Assembly (NCBI GenBank): GCA_964036155.1
Contig: OZ038422.1
Location: forward strand, 16,267,201 to 16,331,200
Length of the DNA stretch: 64,000 bases
Direction: 5' to 3'
DNA from: Diploscapter coronatus
Lineage: Eukaryota; Nematoda; Chromadorea; Rhabditida; Rhabditidae
Under the pieces are notes generated by a model. It was not told where the DNA came from. It was given only the letters and a program-made list of their open reading frames with translations, and made no database searches. Below are positions 35,331 through 47,000 of the stretch, piece after piece (positions within the stretch are counted from its first letter, which is position 1; each line of letters opens with the position of its first letter). The position numbers and the translations under genes are program-made.

Positions 35331-37229
35331 TTTCGGATGATCGACTAACTCAAACACGATTTTATAAAATAATACCAGTCAAATGTTACGCAAATTCTGT
35401 GATTTTATGAACCACTATATTTATGCTAATTAGCAAATGTATAATTGTTTGACATGTAAAAATGTAGAATTTTTGTGACCTTTCAATTATTAACAGACTT
35501 GAACAATGATATCATCGACTTTTTCAAAAATAAAATATTCGATCCACATAACTTCTGGCCGGTACTGTATTTATTCTAAATTGTTTATGCGCATAAAGAA
35601 TAAATATTTTAAAATGAGTTTGTGATCAGCATGGATTTAAAAAATTTTGATTAAAAATTAATTTCTATCAAATCTCAACTTTTGTAATCATCAGACCTAG
35701 GGGGCACTTTGATCGTTCTCCCTAGGTCTGTTTCGGAATTAAATTTGAATTTTTTCTCTATGATTATTGTCCACTTTTCAGTCGTTATCAGTGATAAGAT
35801 GATCCCAACCGATAAAATATTAGTATATTCATGATCAGCGTTAAATTCCAAGTCAAATGAGCTTCATTTTAATCAAAAAATATACTTTGAAAAGTCGATT
35901 TTATGCTAATTTCGATTATTTTTTGAAGCAAAAATGTTCTGAAACAATTTTGTTTAAAACTCCATAAGCGGTTTGTATAATTGGTATGGAAATTAAGCCG
36001 GGAGGCAAAAGAGATATTAAAGTGTGGGTTCTGTAGGGTTTGAAGAGAGGGGAAAGATGGGAGTCGAAAGGTTGGGTTCCAGGACTTTCGCTCTCGGCGC
36101 TAATAAGAGAGAGAAAGAGATTACGAACACGATAGTAGTATGCTGTTAGGAGGAGAGATGTTAGTCTATCGAAAGTTAACACGAGTTAATTATTTTTCAC
36201 TAATTTATTAACTTCGAAAGAAAGGTTATAATAACAAAAAATGCTGCTGCTGTTACTGTTAGTGGTTCTTTTCAGAACTGACCCTTTTGGGACAGGAAAG
36301 TATAATCAGGGTTGGGCTCCGCCCCAATGATAAGGTTTGACCCCATCATGCCCTGCGCGCGAAGTGTTCTCCGAAGGGAAATTTATAAAGGTTTATAATT
36401 TTTAAAGGTTCGTGAGAACAGAAATTGAAATTAAAAAAAGGGGTGGCTACCGAATTATATAGTAGAGCTAATCTTTCAGGAAATTGCAACCATTTCCTTC
36501 AGGCTTACAATTCCAAAAGAAAGTTGAATTCTCCCATTTTTTTTTCAATTTTAAAAGTAATGTCGACTATATTTTTGCAAATGAACAGGAATTCAGTTGT
36601 TTTTCTGCCGCAATTTGGTTTCCTGACTTCCTAATGTAATGTTGTATGAGAGAATTATCCATTAACTCATAATGTACGGTAAGAGTTGAGAGATGGAAGG
36701 TCACAGGGGGTTGTCAAACAAGAATCTTCACACAAAAGGACGGAGGAACTGCATGCCTCATTGCTTGTGTTTGGGCTGTTTGGGCATCTCAAACCTTTAC
36801 CTGTTGAGATTCCCGATCCAGAATCGGCTTCGGCTTCGGCTTCGGATTCAAACGCCTTCATTTCGTTCAATCTTTTCTTTGCCTTCCTTCCTTTCCGCAT
36901 AGACAGGTTTGTGTTATGGCTTCTGCTTCTCGGATGCAATCCGCAATTCTCTCCCTCCCTTTCGTTTCTTCTATTCTTTTGTCTCATATCCTTTAGTATT
37001 TTCCTTTCCTTCCATCTTTTCCTCTCAATCCTTTTATATCTCTGTTTCATCCTTTCGCCCTCCCCAAATCTGCCCTTCTTTGTCGAATCTATTGCCCACT
37101 GTGTCGACATATCAATTTCAATTTATCTTGCCAGATCAAAATTCTCGTCAAATCCGCGATAAATCCGTTAGATCAACAAAAACCCGTCAGCTGCTGCCGT
37201 TGTGACGTGCTGACGTCGTCATCGATTCG
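35331..37229. other. Spacer between the defence cluster and the lipase
   Basis: It starts with the copy B 3' flank. A hairpin CAGACCTAGGG…CCCTAGGTCTG lies at 35692-35730. Bases 35727-35850 resemble inverted 33110-33260. A short TTCGGC-type repeat (CTTCGGCTTCGGCTTCGG) lies at about 36827-36845, and pyrimidine-rich DNA fills 36850-37080. Frames of 147-158 codons on both strands at 36667-37162 overlap and are compositionally driven, so I did not call a gene. The lipase ATG is at 37230. Confidence 0.4.
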
Positions 37230-40200
37230 ATGCAGCCATTGATCTTCTTTCTGTTTTTATTCGAGCCAATCTGGGCGGGATTCACTCCGGACTTCTCGCA
37301 ATGGATTGCTGGGTATTATGGGCCGCAGATTAGAGATCAGCTAGAAAGGTAACCTAACCTTCTCCCGATAGCATTGCATTTTCATGCAGATTGCGCAACA
37401 ACTTTCCATAAAGTTCTAAACACATTCGCGTCTTCCGCAATCCGTTTGTGTCGTATATTCTCTTGCAAAGAGATGGAACTGGTATTGACGCAAGTGTAAT
37501 GTAATTCTCTCACTCACTTGGTTGCTTGCAGAGTGGATCTCGGACAAGGGGGCAGTTTCGGTGGAAGATGGAAGGCCAACGAGACGATTCACAATCAGCC
37601 GATCGTGTTCGTGCACGGAGTCAGTGACACTGCTGGCGAGCGGATGACACAGGCCGCTAATTGGTTCAAGTACGAGCATTTTCATTGGCAAATTCAAAAT
37701 GATGATGTTAGCTATAAAACAAAACAGCAGTCTTAGATGATAATGGGTTTCCAGTCGTAGAAATATGCCAAGTTCTATCTTTGCAAATTGATTTATGTAG
37801 GAAAAAGTCATTTGAAATTTCAATGTCTAAAGAAGGACTCAAAGTTTAACTTTGAATTTGAAATTTTTTGAAATCAAGGTTAAGACTGAAAATGTTCAAA
37901 ATTCGAAGATTCTTGCCTGCTTGGTGATACGTCTTCAGGAATTTTTCGAGTATCTGTAAGAATTCAATCAAATGAAAACACGAATATGATGCCATCTTGG
38001 TAAAATGATATCATCCTTTCGTTAACATAACTTGCAAAGTTTAAACGCTTTTTAATCCGATTCTGGCAACAATTTTCTGATCAACTTAATAATATCAAAA
38101 CGAGGGGTGATAAAAGAAATGTGAAAACGGAAAGATTGTGAAATCGACGCTTTACATGTGTCTTTTGATATTCTTCTAAAAAGTTGATCCATTGCCAGAA
38201 TAAAAGCTTGTCCAAGATTTACCTCTCTCCGTCCTAGAAAAAGTTAATCTTGGATAAGTCTAATTGTCAGAATATTCCGATATTTTGAAATATCGATTGA
38301 TTTTGACGATTCAATATTTCCGTCTTCCTGTTGCCAAAAGCATTTCTTATTCTTTACGATAGAGATGTGTTGTAGCCAAATTAGAGTGTACAAACGCACT
38401 TGATATCTCTTGAAAAACCAATTGCCTTCTGCAATGTTTCGAACAAATCGAGATTAACTGGAACAAACAAAGCAAAACGATGCAGGACTGCAGACAGAGC
38501 AGATTATTTTTCTCAGCACTTAATAATGGGAACAGGAAATTAGTGCTATTACAATACAATAGTTTTAATCTAGATCTAATGACCTGTTTAGTGTCATTCA
38601 AAGCTTGAGTATAGCTCAGTAGCGATGTTTCGCAAGAAATTGATAAACCCTAATCATCGAAATCGAACAATTTGCAGACAAAACGCCAAATATCGACAGG
38701 GTGAGCTCTACGCGACAACGTATTTTAACGGGGCACAAGGAAATCCACTGAAGTGGACAGAGTACGCAATGAGATGCGAGTATGTAGTTCAAAATTCGGA
38801 CAATTTTAAGATATTTTCTTCAGATATGTCAAGCAGGTCAGTAAATGACACGATTGTTCATGTTCCGAAACGAGAACGAAAAGTACTTGATGTTTGAAGA
38901 CTTCAAGCGCCCAGACATCATTACATTACAAAAAAAAAGTCGTAGAAAATTGACCTTTATTCAGGTCCGCGCAATGCTCATCGCCGTTCGACTATATACA
39001 GGCAGAAATATCGACTTGATAGCGTTCTCCCTAGGAGTTCCGACCTCAAGGAAAGCTATCCTGGGAGGTACGATACGAATATCGAGAAACTCCAGGTTCA
39101 CTAAGCCAATTTCAGGCCGATGCGTTGATACTGGAGAAGATCTCGGTAATCCGCTTACCTCAATCATCGATACTTTCGTAGGCGTGGCAGGGCCTAATCA
39201 CGGAATAAATCTCCAGGTTTCGAAAACTTTTCGATGTTTTTTATCTTGTCATTTTAGTTCGGAGGCCTATCTTTGCCGGGCTGTGTTCTCAGCATCGTTC
39301 CGGTGTGCAATCAGGTGACTGGACTCTACTCAGGAAATTGTCCAAATGAATCTGAATTCCTCGTGGTAAGAATCATTCATGGAATAACTAATCCATGAAT
39401 TGCGTGATTAGGACATCAACCGATATGCCCATTACGAAGGGCAGTACGTGTATTCGATTCTGTCTACAAGCGATCAAATCGTCGGTTATCAAGTTTGCGA
39501 CAAGGTGAGATATGATAATGAGAACCGGCGATGATTCATCAGAATCACTGATGATTATCCCATTTCTTCTAAACAAACATGCCAATCTTAGAAGATGGTC
39601 ATTTTTCACGATTTATACCTGCAATGATAAATTATCTGATTACTTGCAAGCCTATTAATACAGCAGAGTGGTCTAAGCTATTTTTGGTACTTATCTTTTA
39701 AATAAAATTTTTCTAATAGTTATTTCAGAAAACGGTAATTGAGAATCAATTCTCACCATAGGGAGAAATGTTAAAATGTACGATTTCACAGCTTTTCCGG
39801 TCACAGCATACCCTAGGTATATATTAGGGACTTAGCTTAGTCTGCGATATAAAGAAATGAGCTAACTTTATCTGGTCACAAATCGCTGTGAATCGATGCA
39901 AATTAGTTTCCAGATTCGAATTTAGCACAAAATTCGGAATGTTTTACATTCCAAAAATCATAAAATAAAAATTTATTCTACGACTAGGTTCGAAAAAACG
40001 AGCTGCCACCGGTATGCCTAGGGCATGTTGTGATCGGAAAACGATGAGCCCATGCATTTTTACATTTCTCCCTATGGTAAGAATTGATTCTCGTTAACCG
40101 TTTTCGAAAACTATCATTGGGAAACAAATTATTCGAAAAAATAAGTAATGAAATAGGCTTATTGTTAGACTACCCTGTATTACAGAAGTTATCTGATAAA

Positions 40201-40383
40201 TCATTTAGCTTATAACTTAAAAAAAGCATAATAAATCTGGATATGATTACATCGCAGATAACATCTCGAATCGCCGGACAAACAGGGGAGAAGATTATCA
40301 CGAGTGGACTCAATCACGATCAAACATTCCACGATACGCATCCCATCCAACTATCCATGATACAGAAGCACCTCGTACCATAA
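37230..40383 (+). CDS. Secreted class-2 (EstA/LipA-type) triacylglycerol lipase, nematode lips-like
   Basis: Nine exons (37230-37348, 37532-37669, 38678-38779, 38824-38836, 38965-39067, 39116-39216, 39258-39365, 39412-39504, 40258-40383) sum to 903 bases, 300 residues, with all phases matching; one exon is only 13 bases. Signal peptide: MQPLIFFLFLFEPIWAG. The alpha/beta-hydrolase features are the oxyanion segment IVFVHGVSD, the nucleophile elbow AFSLGVPTSRKAILGG (Ser in S-x-G), a likely acid Asp in the region around VGVAGPNHG, and the catalytic His in GLNHDQTFHD. Conserved cysteines (PGCVL, VPVCNQ, GNCPNES, VCDK) suggest disulfides in an exported enzyme. It probably hydrolyses acylglycerols in the gut lumen or lysosome. 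The residue before the nucleophile is Phe where His is common. Confidence 0.9.
39728..40105. repeat. Inverted-repeat element (MITE-like) in the last lipase intron
   Basis: The left arm (about 39728-39825) starts GAAAACGGTAATTGAGAATC and contains CACCATAGGGAGAAATGT. The right arm (about 40008-40105) is its reverse complement with a few mismatches (ACATTTCTCCCTATGGT, GATTCTCGTTAACCGTTTTC). Inner parts pair as well (CCTAGG near 39812 and 40018). No coding capacity. Confidence 0.75.
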
Positions 40384-41115
40384 AAAACATGATCTCAAAT
40401 GAATATTATTATATTGCCAAACAAGTTGTAAGCATCGATTTTTAACGGATGTTCCACGATTTTTTCTCGATATTTATCTCAAAATTACGCCTACAACTTT
40501 CTTCTGCTCAACATATCTGTACAAATTGTCATAATTTTTGTTAGACTAGATTTTTAGGTAGTGAGAGTTTTATGTAAAGGCTAGAAGTAAAATGCTAAAG
40601 AATTAATGAGAAACGTCGAAGCAAGAAAAAAAATACAAAAGGAAAACTTGGTGTTATCGCAAGATCAATTTAGCCATGGGAACTTTCCCAACTCCAAAGC
40701 GATTTACTGTATTTCCTATGTAGGCAGGAGTAAGACGGATTTTTTTAGAAGATTTTTAAAGCTGGAATGATATTCATCATTGTTTTGCAAAAATTCAAAT
40801 AAAATTGCATTTTGGATGAGTTCTCTTTTCATAATGATTTAAGGAATCAAAGCAATTCAGTAGAGGTCATACTCGATTCAAACAAAATTCAAAAATAAAA
40901 AAAAACGAGAAAATCAACAAAAGCAGTCTAATGGCAGCCACTTGCACACACACAATGATCTTTCTTTCTCTAACTCTTTCATTTTCTTGCACTTTCTATT
41001 TCAACCACTATGTGTTCATCTTGCCAATTCTAATTTTTCGAGTTCCGTTTTCATTTTTCGCCACTTCTCGATTCAACTTCGACATTTTCAGTGCAATACA
41101 CACAGACAAGCAGCT
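40384..41115. other. Spacer between the lipase and the next gene
   Basis: AT-rich, with A-runs near 40625 and 40895 and pyrimidine-rich DNA from 40960. The acceptor TTTTCAG near 41085-41091 lies before the next ATG (41116). No other gene was seen. Confidence 0.3.
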
Positions 41116-43578
41116 ATGGCAGAGGGGGAGGTTATTCAGGGTGAGTTGGGGCTGTGGAAGAAAAGGTTTTGATTTGACCTAAAATTGAAAAAGTCTAGAT
41201 TTATAAATGTGGTTAGAAATAGAAATCTTCGAGAATTTCCACAAGAAAAATCTTGATTTGGAACCCTTTCTCATGAAAATGGCAAACATAAAAGAATTTG
41301 AAGAACTTGCAGAATCGAATATTTGAGATTGTATCAGTTTTAATTTTCAATCAATTATTTTCCAATTTCAATCTTCTCTCGCAATAGAACCTATTTATTG
41401 GTTTCTAAGAGTCGAAAAATCATGATTTTCTGAAGAAGACATCGTCTGTACCTACAGATCCAAATGCAGTGCAGCTTTAGTTTGAGTCCAAAAGTTGGGC
41501 TCCCTGTAGTTGTCACTCAGCTCTTAGAATGATCATTCTGTAATGTTCCCTGTTCAGGAGTAATGTGCGGAAGCACGCCGCAGACGGCCACGTTCTACAC
41601 CAAGAAGTATTTCACGCTGGACTACCGCAGGACCCCGAACTCTTCGAGGGACAAGCCGATGCTCAACCTAGGCGAGTGGTACAAACTGCTCCTGGGAAGG
41701 GACAATTCGGGAAGGTGAGTCAATCTCTTCGACAAATCGGATGTTCGCAGTTCGATTTTTGCCAAGATTTGCGGATCGACTCGACGAGAAGGAAATAACC
41801 GCGAACATTTTTACGTTGAATAATAAAAATCGACTGCGAGTAGAATTAAAAAAGATTACTTTGCTCTTACCCTCAATTTTTCCTTTTCTTGTATTTCGAT
41901 AGTGTTGTACTAGCATTAAAATCATGAATTCGTCTACTGGTATTATAATAAACTCAACTTCGGAACTTACGTGGCGGACTACACCAAGCCGAATGACCGT
42001 GAAAACCAGGACCCGACAAAGGTGGACGTCTTCGTGGAAAACCTTCACGCCTACAAACCTCTGAAGGAGTGGACCTGCGGCATCCAGAGACCGCTCCGTG
42101 TAAGGCTAACATTCTAAGGGAAAATTACGGACATGGATTTCGGAATTCAGCTGGAACTCGCAAACGAGTTTGAATTTCTGATAAATGTTGAGTTTGAGTT
42201 CGCCTAAGAAACTTTATCCAAGTTCGAAATGTCTCGAGCTTTAGAAATTTCTTACTGATGAATGAGTTTGCAGCTGAAGAGTCACTTCTTCGTGACTCCG
42301 TCCTATCGCACTGTCAAGGAGGTCTATCTGGGAGAAGTGGCCATCGACCCCAAGGACCTCAATCAGCTGAAGAATACGGGGATCGAGGAATTCGATGCGA
42401 TTGCCGAAATCCAACAGCAGGACTTGCGACTCTACGACGATCCGGCTGCCGGGCCGCATTTCATGGTCAAGGAGTACCACTACGAGGGAAAGGAGTTCAG
42501 CTTGAATGGATGGCTGTCGAAGAGCGGCAAGCTGATGCGCGGAAAGGGCGGAGTCGTCCTGCCCAGGTTGGCTTGAAAGTGGAAGAACTGGAAAGAAAAA
42601 TGGATTTGCAGAGAACAAGCTCAGGTGCCTCCTGACACTTTGATCCCGAAGGTCTCGACCAGACCCTCCCGGTTAGCCAATTTGCGCATTCATTTCTGTT
42701 CGTTCAATGATGTTCAGATTCTCCGCAGAGAACTCGAACTCGATCTACAACAACAAACAGCAGAGGGTCCTGGAGCAGCGTCAGGAGCAACAATATCTGG
42801 CTGGGGTGGCTGAAGGCGTGAGTCACTTCGTCGACGGATTTTTCAAATGAACATCCCACATTTCAGCTGCTGCGCACGACGCCAGCATACAATCACTCGT
42901 TCAACGAGGAGAGCCACAGTTCGCTGTCACTGTCCGAATCTAAGCCGTTCTCCTTCCAATCGGACAGTCAAATCAACACGACCAATTCGGTTGGCACTTT
43001 TCATGCTCAGGAATAGTCGACATTCAAAAGTTGCAAAACTTGAACCTGAGGTTTCCAAAGTCATATATCTTATTTTGCTTATGCATTCTGATCCTCATTA
43101 CAGTCAATTGCAGAGCATCTCCGACAACGTTCTCGGCGAGCCAGTCCACGCCTCGACTCCACTGGCTTCCGACTACGAGGACGACGAACTTGTTCTGCGC
43201 TACAGCAGTGGACAGGAACATGAACATGGAATGGTGGACGCTCAACAGACTGAGACAGGACAGCACGGCCAGATGCACCAGCGACAGAGCTATGAGCAGG
43301 TATGTCGGAGATGTCTTGATTCGTCACCCACTTCTTCTGTTTTCCAGCAGCTGTCTGCCCACTTGGCGACCTTCTCGATCGCATCGGCCCCGTCCCAGCG
43401 CCAATCTGCATTTCCCCCGACGTCTGCCTCGGTCGCTGACTCGGCAGCCACTCTACCCGAATCCATCCCTTCAACGGCCACTCGTTCCGTCACTTCTTCG
43501 GTCCCTCGCTCGAGAGGACCCGACAGATTCCAGCGCAAAATCCTCGAACGTTTCCCGGAGCTGATCAATAGGCACTGA
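41116..43578 (+). CDS. Unrecognised protein, conserved-looking N-terminal half and disordered acidic/Gln/Ser-rich C-terminal half
   Basis: I do not recognise this gene. Exons: 41116-41140 (MAEGEVIQ), 41558-41714, one ending at 42099, 42274-42566, 42612-42671, 42718-42817, 42867-42989, 43114-43299, 43348-43578. The N-terminal part looks globular (TFYTKKYFTLDYRR; VADYTKPND; SHFFVTPSYRTVKEVYLGEV; YEGKEFSLNGWLSKSGK). It vaguely recalls membrane- or lipid-binding domains such as PH, but I cannot support that. The C-terminal half is low-complexity, with a Gln-rich helix (KQQRVLEQRQEQQ) and an acidic patch (SDYEDDELVLRY), and it ends FQRKILERFPELINRH. The exon ending at 42099 has no in-frame AG acceptor that fits the phase-2 end of the exon before it, so a junction near 41715-41985 is unresolved. 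No signal peptide is visible. Confidence 0.6.
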
Positions 43579-44094
43579 ATGTGACAAGAATTTCCCTTGA
43601 GAGTGCTCGCATCTAATTATTTTTATTGGTTTTGTTCCTATTAATTCTATTTTGCCATCTTCTTCCAATAAATCTTGTTGTTTTTCTTTGATATTTTCGT
43701 ATTTTCTCTGAATCTGCTCTGTGTCAGAAGAATTATCTTTCGATTTTCTCGTATCTTTGCAGGATTCAATCTTCTTCACTCTGCTTCTGCAGAGGCAAGG
43801 CAGAAACTGTGCCCCTTGCTTGCAGTTGTGCAATTCTCTGCATTCATTCAAGTTGCAGTTTTTGCGATTAGCACATTTTCAATTTTTGCGAAGTTTTGTT
43901 TCGTTTTTTCCGATCTCTAAAATTCCCGGGTTGACCATCACCACCGTTTGTAAAATTTACCGAATTTTAGAATACGGACTATAGGGGAAAGGAATAATTG
44001 ATGAATTCGATAAATGGTGGGGGGTAATAGTCGGCTGATAAATTCGACTTGCGTCCCTTCGTTCGCTTACAAAAATTCGATTTTCAGTTGAGCG
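43579..44094. other. Spacer before DIS3L2
   Basis: About 515 bases. AATAAA at 43667 is a likely poly(A) signal of the upstream gene. The acceptor ATTTTCAG ends at 44088, six bases before the DIS3L2 ATG, and fits spliced-leader addition or a 5'-UTR intron. Spacing is larger than the roughly 100 bases usual in nematode operons. Confidence 0.4.
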
Positions 44095-47000
44095 ATGACA
44101 GTGGACAAGCCGCGCGGAAGCCGTCCATTCGGAGACAGGCAGCACTCGACAGGTCCTTCTACAGGACAGCACCACGGCCATGCGCATGGACAACCGATTG
44201 GAGGACTCAACAGAGGGGGACATCAAGCACAGCACGGGCAACATGTCCATGATCACAGGCAGAATTGGAGGGACGGACAAAGGAGCAACAACAAGTCAGC
44301 TATATTTTATCTCCTTGATCTCCGTCCAGTTTCTATAGAAATAAAACCGAACCTGTGCACACGAATTGGCGAGTGTGTCAGTGTGGGGAAGAAGAGAGTT
44401 TAAAATTTGAAACATTTTTTTTGTATTGTTTTTGCTCGATTCTTTTTCCTGTCGAGTTCGAGTCAAGACGCCATATTTCTGTTACACTATTTATTTTCAT
44501 AGATGATGCCTGTTATAAGGCTTTGCTAATCTGAATTCTTGCGTGGAGTTGATCGAAGGTCGAAGGTAGATTTGGAAGATTAGGTTGATTGGCTCGAGAC
44601 GAAATGAAGCGATGAGGTTTGAGGTTAGAAGAAATGAATGTGGACGTTGGTTACTGGCTGATAGACAGGGTTGCAAATTTAGACCCGAAAAACCCTGATT
44701 GGATCTTTCCCTCCCTTATTCGCGCTTCTTTTGGACTTTATATCCCCTATGCTATTTCATCGTTTTCTGCCTCTCTCTTATACCATGTCGGGTTTCAACG
44801 CCCTATCGGATCCCAACTTTGCAACCCTGCTTATAGGTGGATGTGTGCTAATTTGGGAGTTTCGAGTAAAATGGTCGTAGACCAATTGGAGATTAGGGTT
44901 TGGGCCAATCGCAGGGCCCATGTTCTGTAAAAGCTGTTACTATAGAAACATTGGTGATCACACAGTCCTTATTTTTAGCGAAGCCATCAAAGATACGCAG
45001 CTGCAGAAAGTGAATCTGCAAATACAGAAAATGTGAAAGATGAAAGATCAACTCCACTGCAAAATGTAGTGCATTTGGAATATTTTTTTTCTAAACCAGA
45101 GATTCACAATTTTCAACTTCCATGAATTTAGTCCGACCTACCAAAATCAGAAGTCGAACGCGCCGCGAAAGATCAACATCTACAGTTCCTACCTGAGTGA
45201 GAAGGAAGCTAAGAAGGGACTCGAGACTGGTCAATTCCTCAAGGTATTTCTTTGTTTTTGTTGAAAATTTAACTCGGCCGGGAAACAAATAATCCTCTAG
45301 AGTTCTGAGAGACGAGGCTTAAACGAAAGTCTAAAGTTGGAAAAAATCTATACTGAAACCAAGATGTTTTTTCCGCCTTTTGAAGAATAACCTAACACAA
45401 AAATCACAGCTAACATTTTTATCGAGTCCTGCTCAATGAGAATTTCAAAGTTCGGCATATATAGTAATTTGCTCCTTTTCTAATGCCATTTATTGTCGCT
45501 CAGGGCGTGTTCCGTGTGAACCCGCGCAACTACGAGGAGTGCTACGTGTCGAATCCGGACGGAGGAGATGAGCTCGACATCCTTATCTACGGCAACGTCG
45601 CCAGGAACAGGGCATTCCAGGGCGATGTCGTCGTTCTCCGCATCAGAGACCGGGCTAATTGGGCGGTTAGACTTTTCATATATCATTTTAAATCCTGAAA
45701 ATCAGGTGATGCATAGAAATTCCGTTTCGTTCATGGTTGACAGGTTTATAGTTAGAGAGCGTAAATTCCGTCCCTCTTATAAAACGCGAGATAGCATGAA
45801 AAATGGCAGTGTGAGGCCTCAAAAATAGAAAGCGAGTCATGTTCAGACTGCGAAGGCATAAAAAAGCCAATCTGGATCGACAACAAATCCCATGAAACTG
45901 ATCTGTGCCAAAAATTAGCTAATAATCTTCGCGTTCGGAGGTTTTGTTTAAAAAGAAACGTGTTCGTTTGGAGATTCCGTTGAGTCATTTCTTCTGGGTC
46001 TGGGTAATTATTTGTAGTTTTTAGACCTGACTAAAATCCTAATTATACCCCTACGGATATTTTGACACCATAGTTGACCAATTGGAGTGCGATTTCGGAA
46101 ATCGTTTACTCTATTTTCTTTCCTTCAATATTTCAGAAAAATCTAACATCTTCTCTGCAACTCGTACTGTGAATGCATAGTTTTTTTTTTCAAATACAAG
46201 ACTAGAGTATCTTCATGAATTGTTGAAAATTTCATAAAGTTCTTGATGAATTATTGCTGTTTCAGGTGAACGAGGCCCTCTACAAAAATTGGCTCGCTTC
46301 TGGAGAACTCAATAGTGTAATCAAGAAGGCAATAAGCAAGCAATTCGAGATGATATTTACTGTCTGTTTCAGGTGAACCAAAGTGGCGACACGGTCAATC
46401 CGAATGTGTCTCCTGTGAATGTGAGCGACGAACTGGCCTATGACAGGAATAAGATGTATTCTATTCGTGCTCAGGTTTGTTAACTTATAGAGAAAATTAA
46501 TTTATTCTGAAAAAACAACTATTTTTCTCACTGACTTTCAAGCTAGGTGAATTCTAAATTTAGAAATTTAGTTGGATGAAAATTGAATTTTTAAGTTATT
46601 CTGTCTAAAAAAGGAAAGAAGTAAACTTGTCATAGTTACAAGAACAGAATTCTTCGAAAGCTTAGTCCGAATAAAAAGTCATATTGAGAGAGAAGAGGTA
46701 ATACATTTTTCCTCTCGAAAATAGACACTTTCTTTCTATGGGTCGAATTTCGGATCTGGAGAAAACAGGACGAGACTCATGAAGAGATTAAAATTGAATA
46801 ATTCTTAAATTTAGGTAGTGAAGCGTAAAGACTCCTGTCCATCTCTGCTGGCCTATACGGACGAGTTGGTGCTGAAGGAAGTGCCTGAAATTCCCCCCGT
46901 CGAATTGCAACCGCCTCCCAAAGTGCAGCAGCAGCAACAGAGATCGAACGAGAAGAAGAATCAGCGCAAGGTCTATAAACTGCTCGGCGAAATGCCCAAC

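Larger units (their letters stand above)
34225..35692 (+). repeat. Right arm of the 1.5-kb inverted duplication
   Basis: Reverse complement of 30297-31779. The central segment between the arms is about 2.45 kb and holds the three-module gene. The right arm ends next to a hairpin at 35692. Confidence 0.9.

Noticed and set aside
36667..37162. Overlapping 147- and 158-codon open frames on opposite strands
   Set aside because: They arise in one pyrimidine-rich tract with TTCGGC-like repeats, have no motif or splice support, and each is the shadow of the other.
42241..42635. Minus-strand and alternative plus-strand frames over 42.2-42.6 kb
   Set aside because: They are shadows of the coding exon 42274-42566, whose frame joins neighbouring exons in phase.
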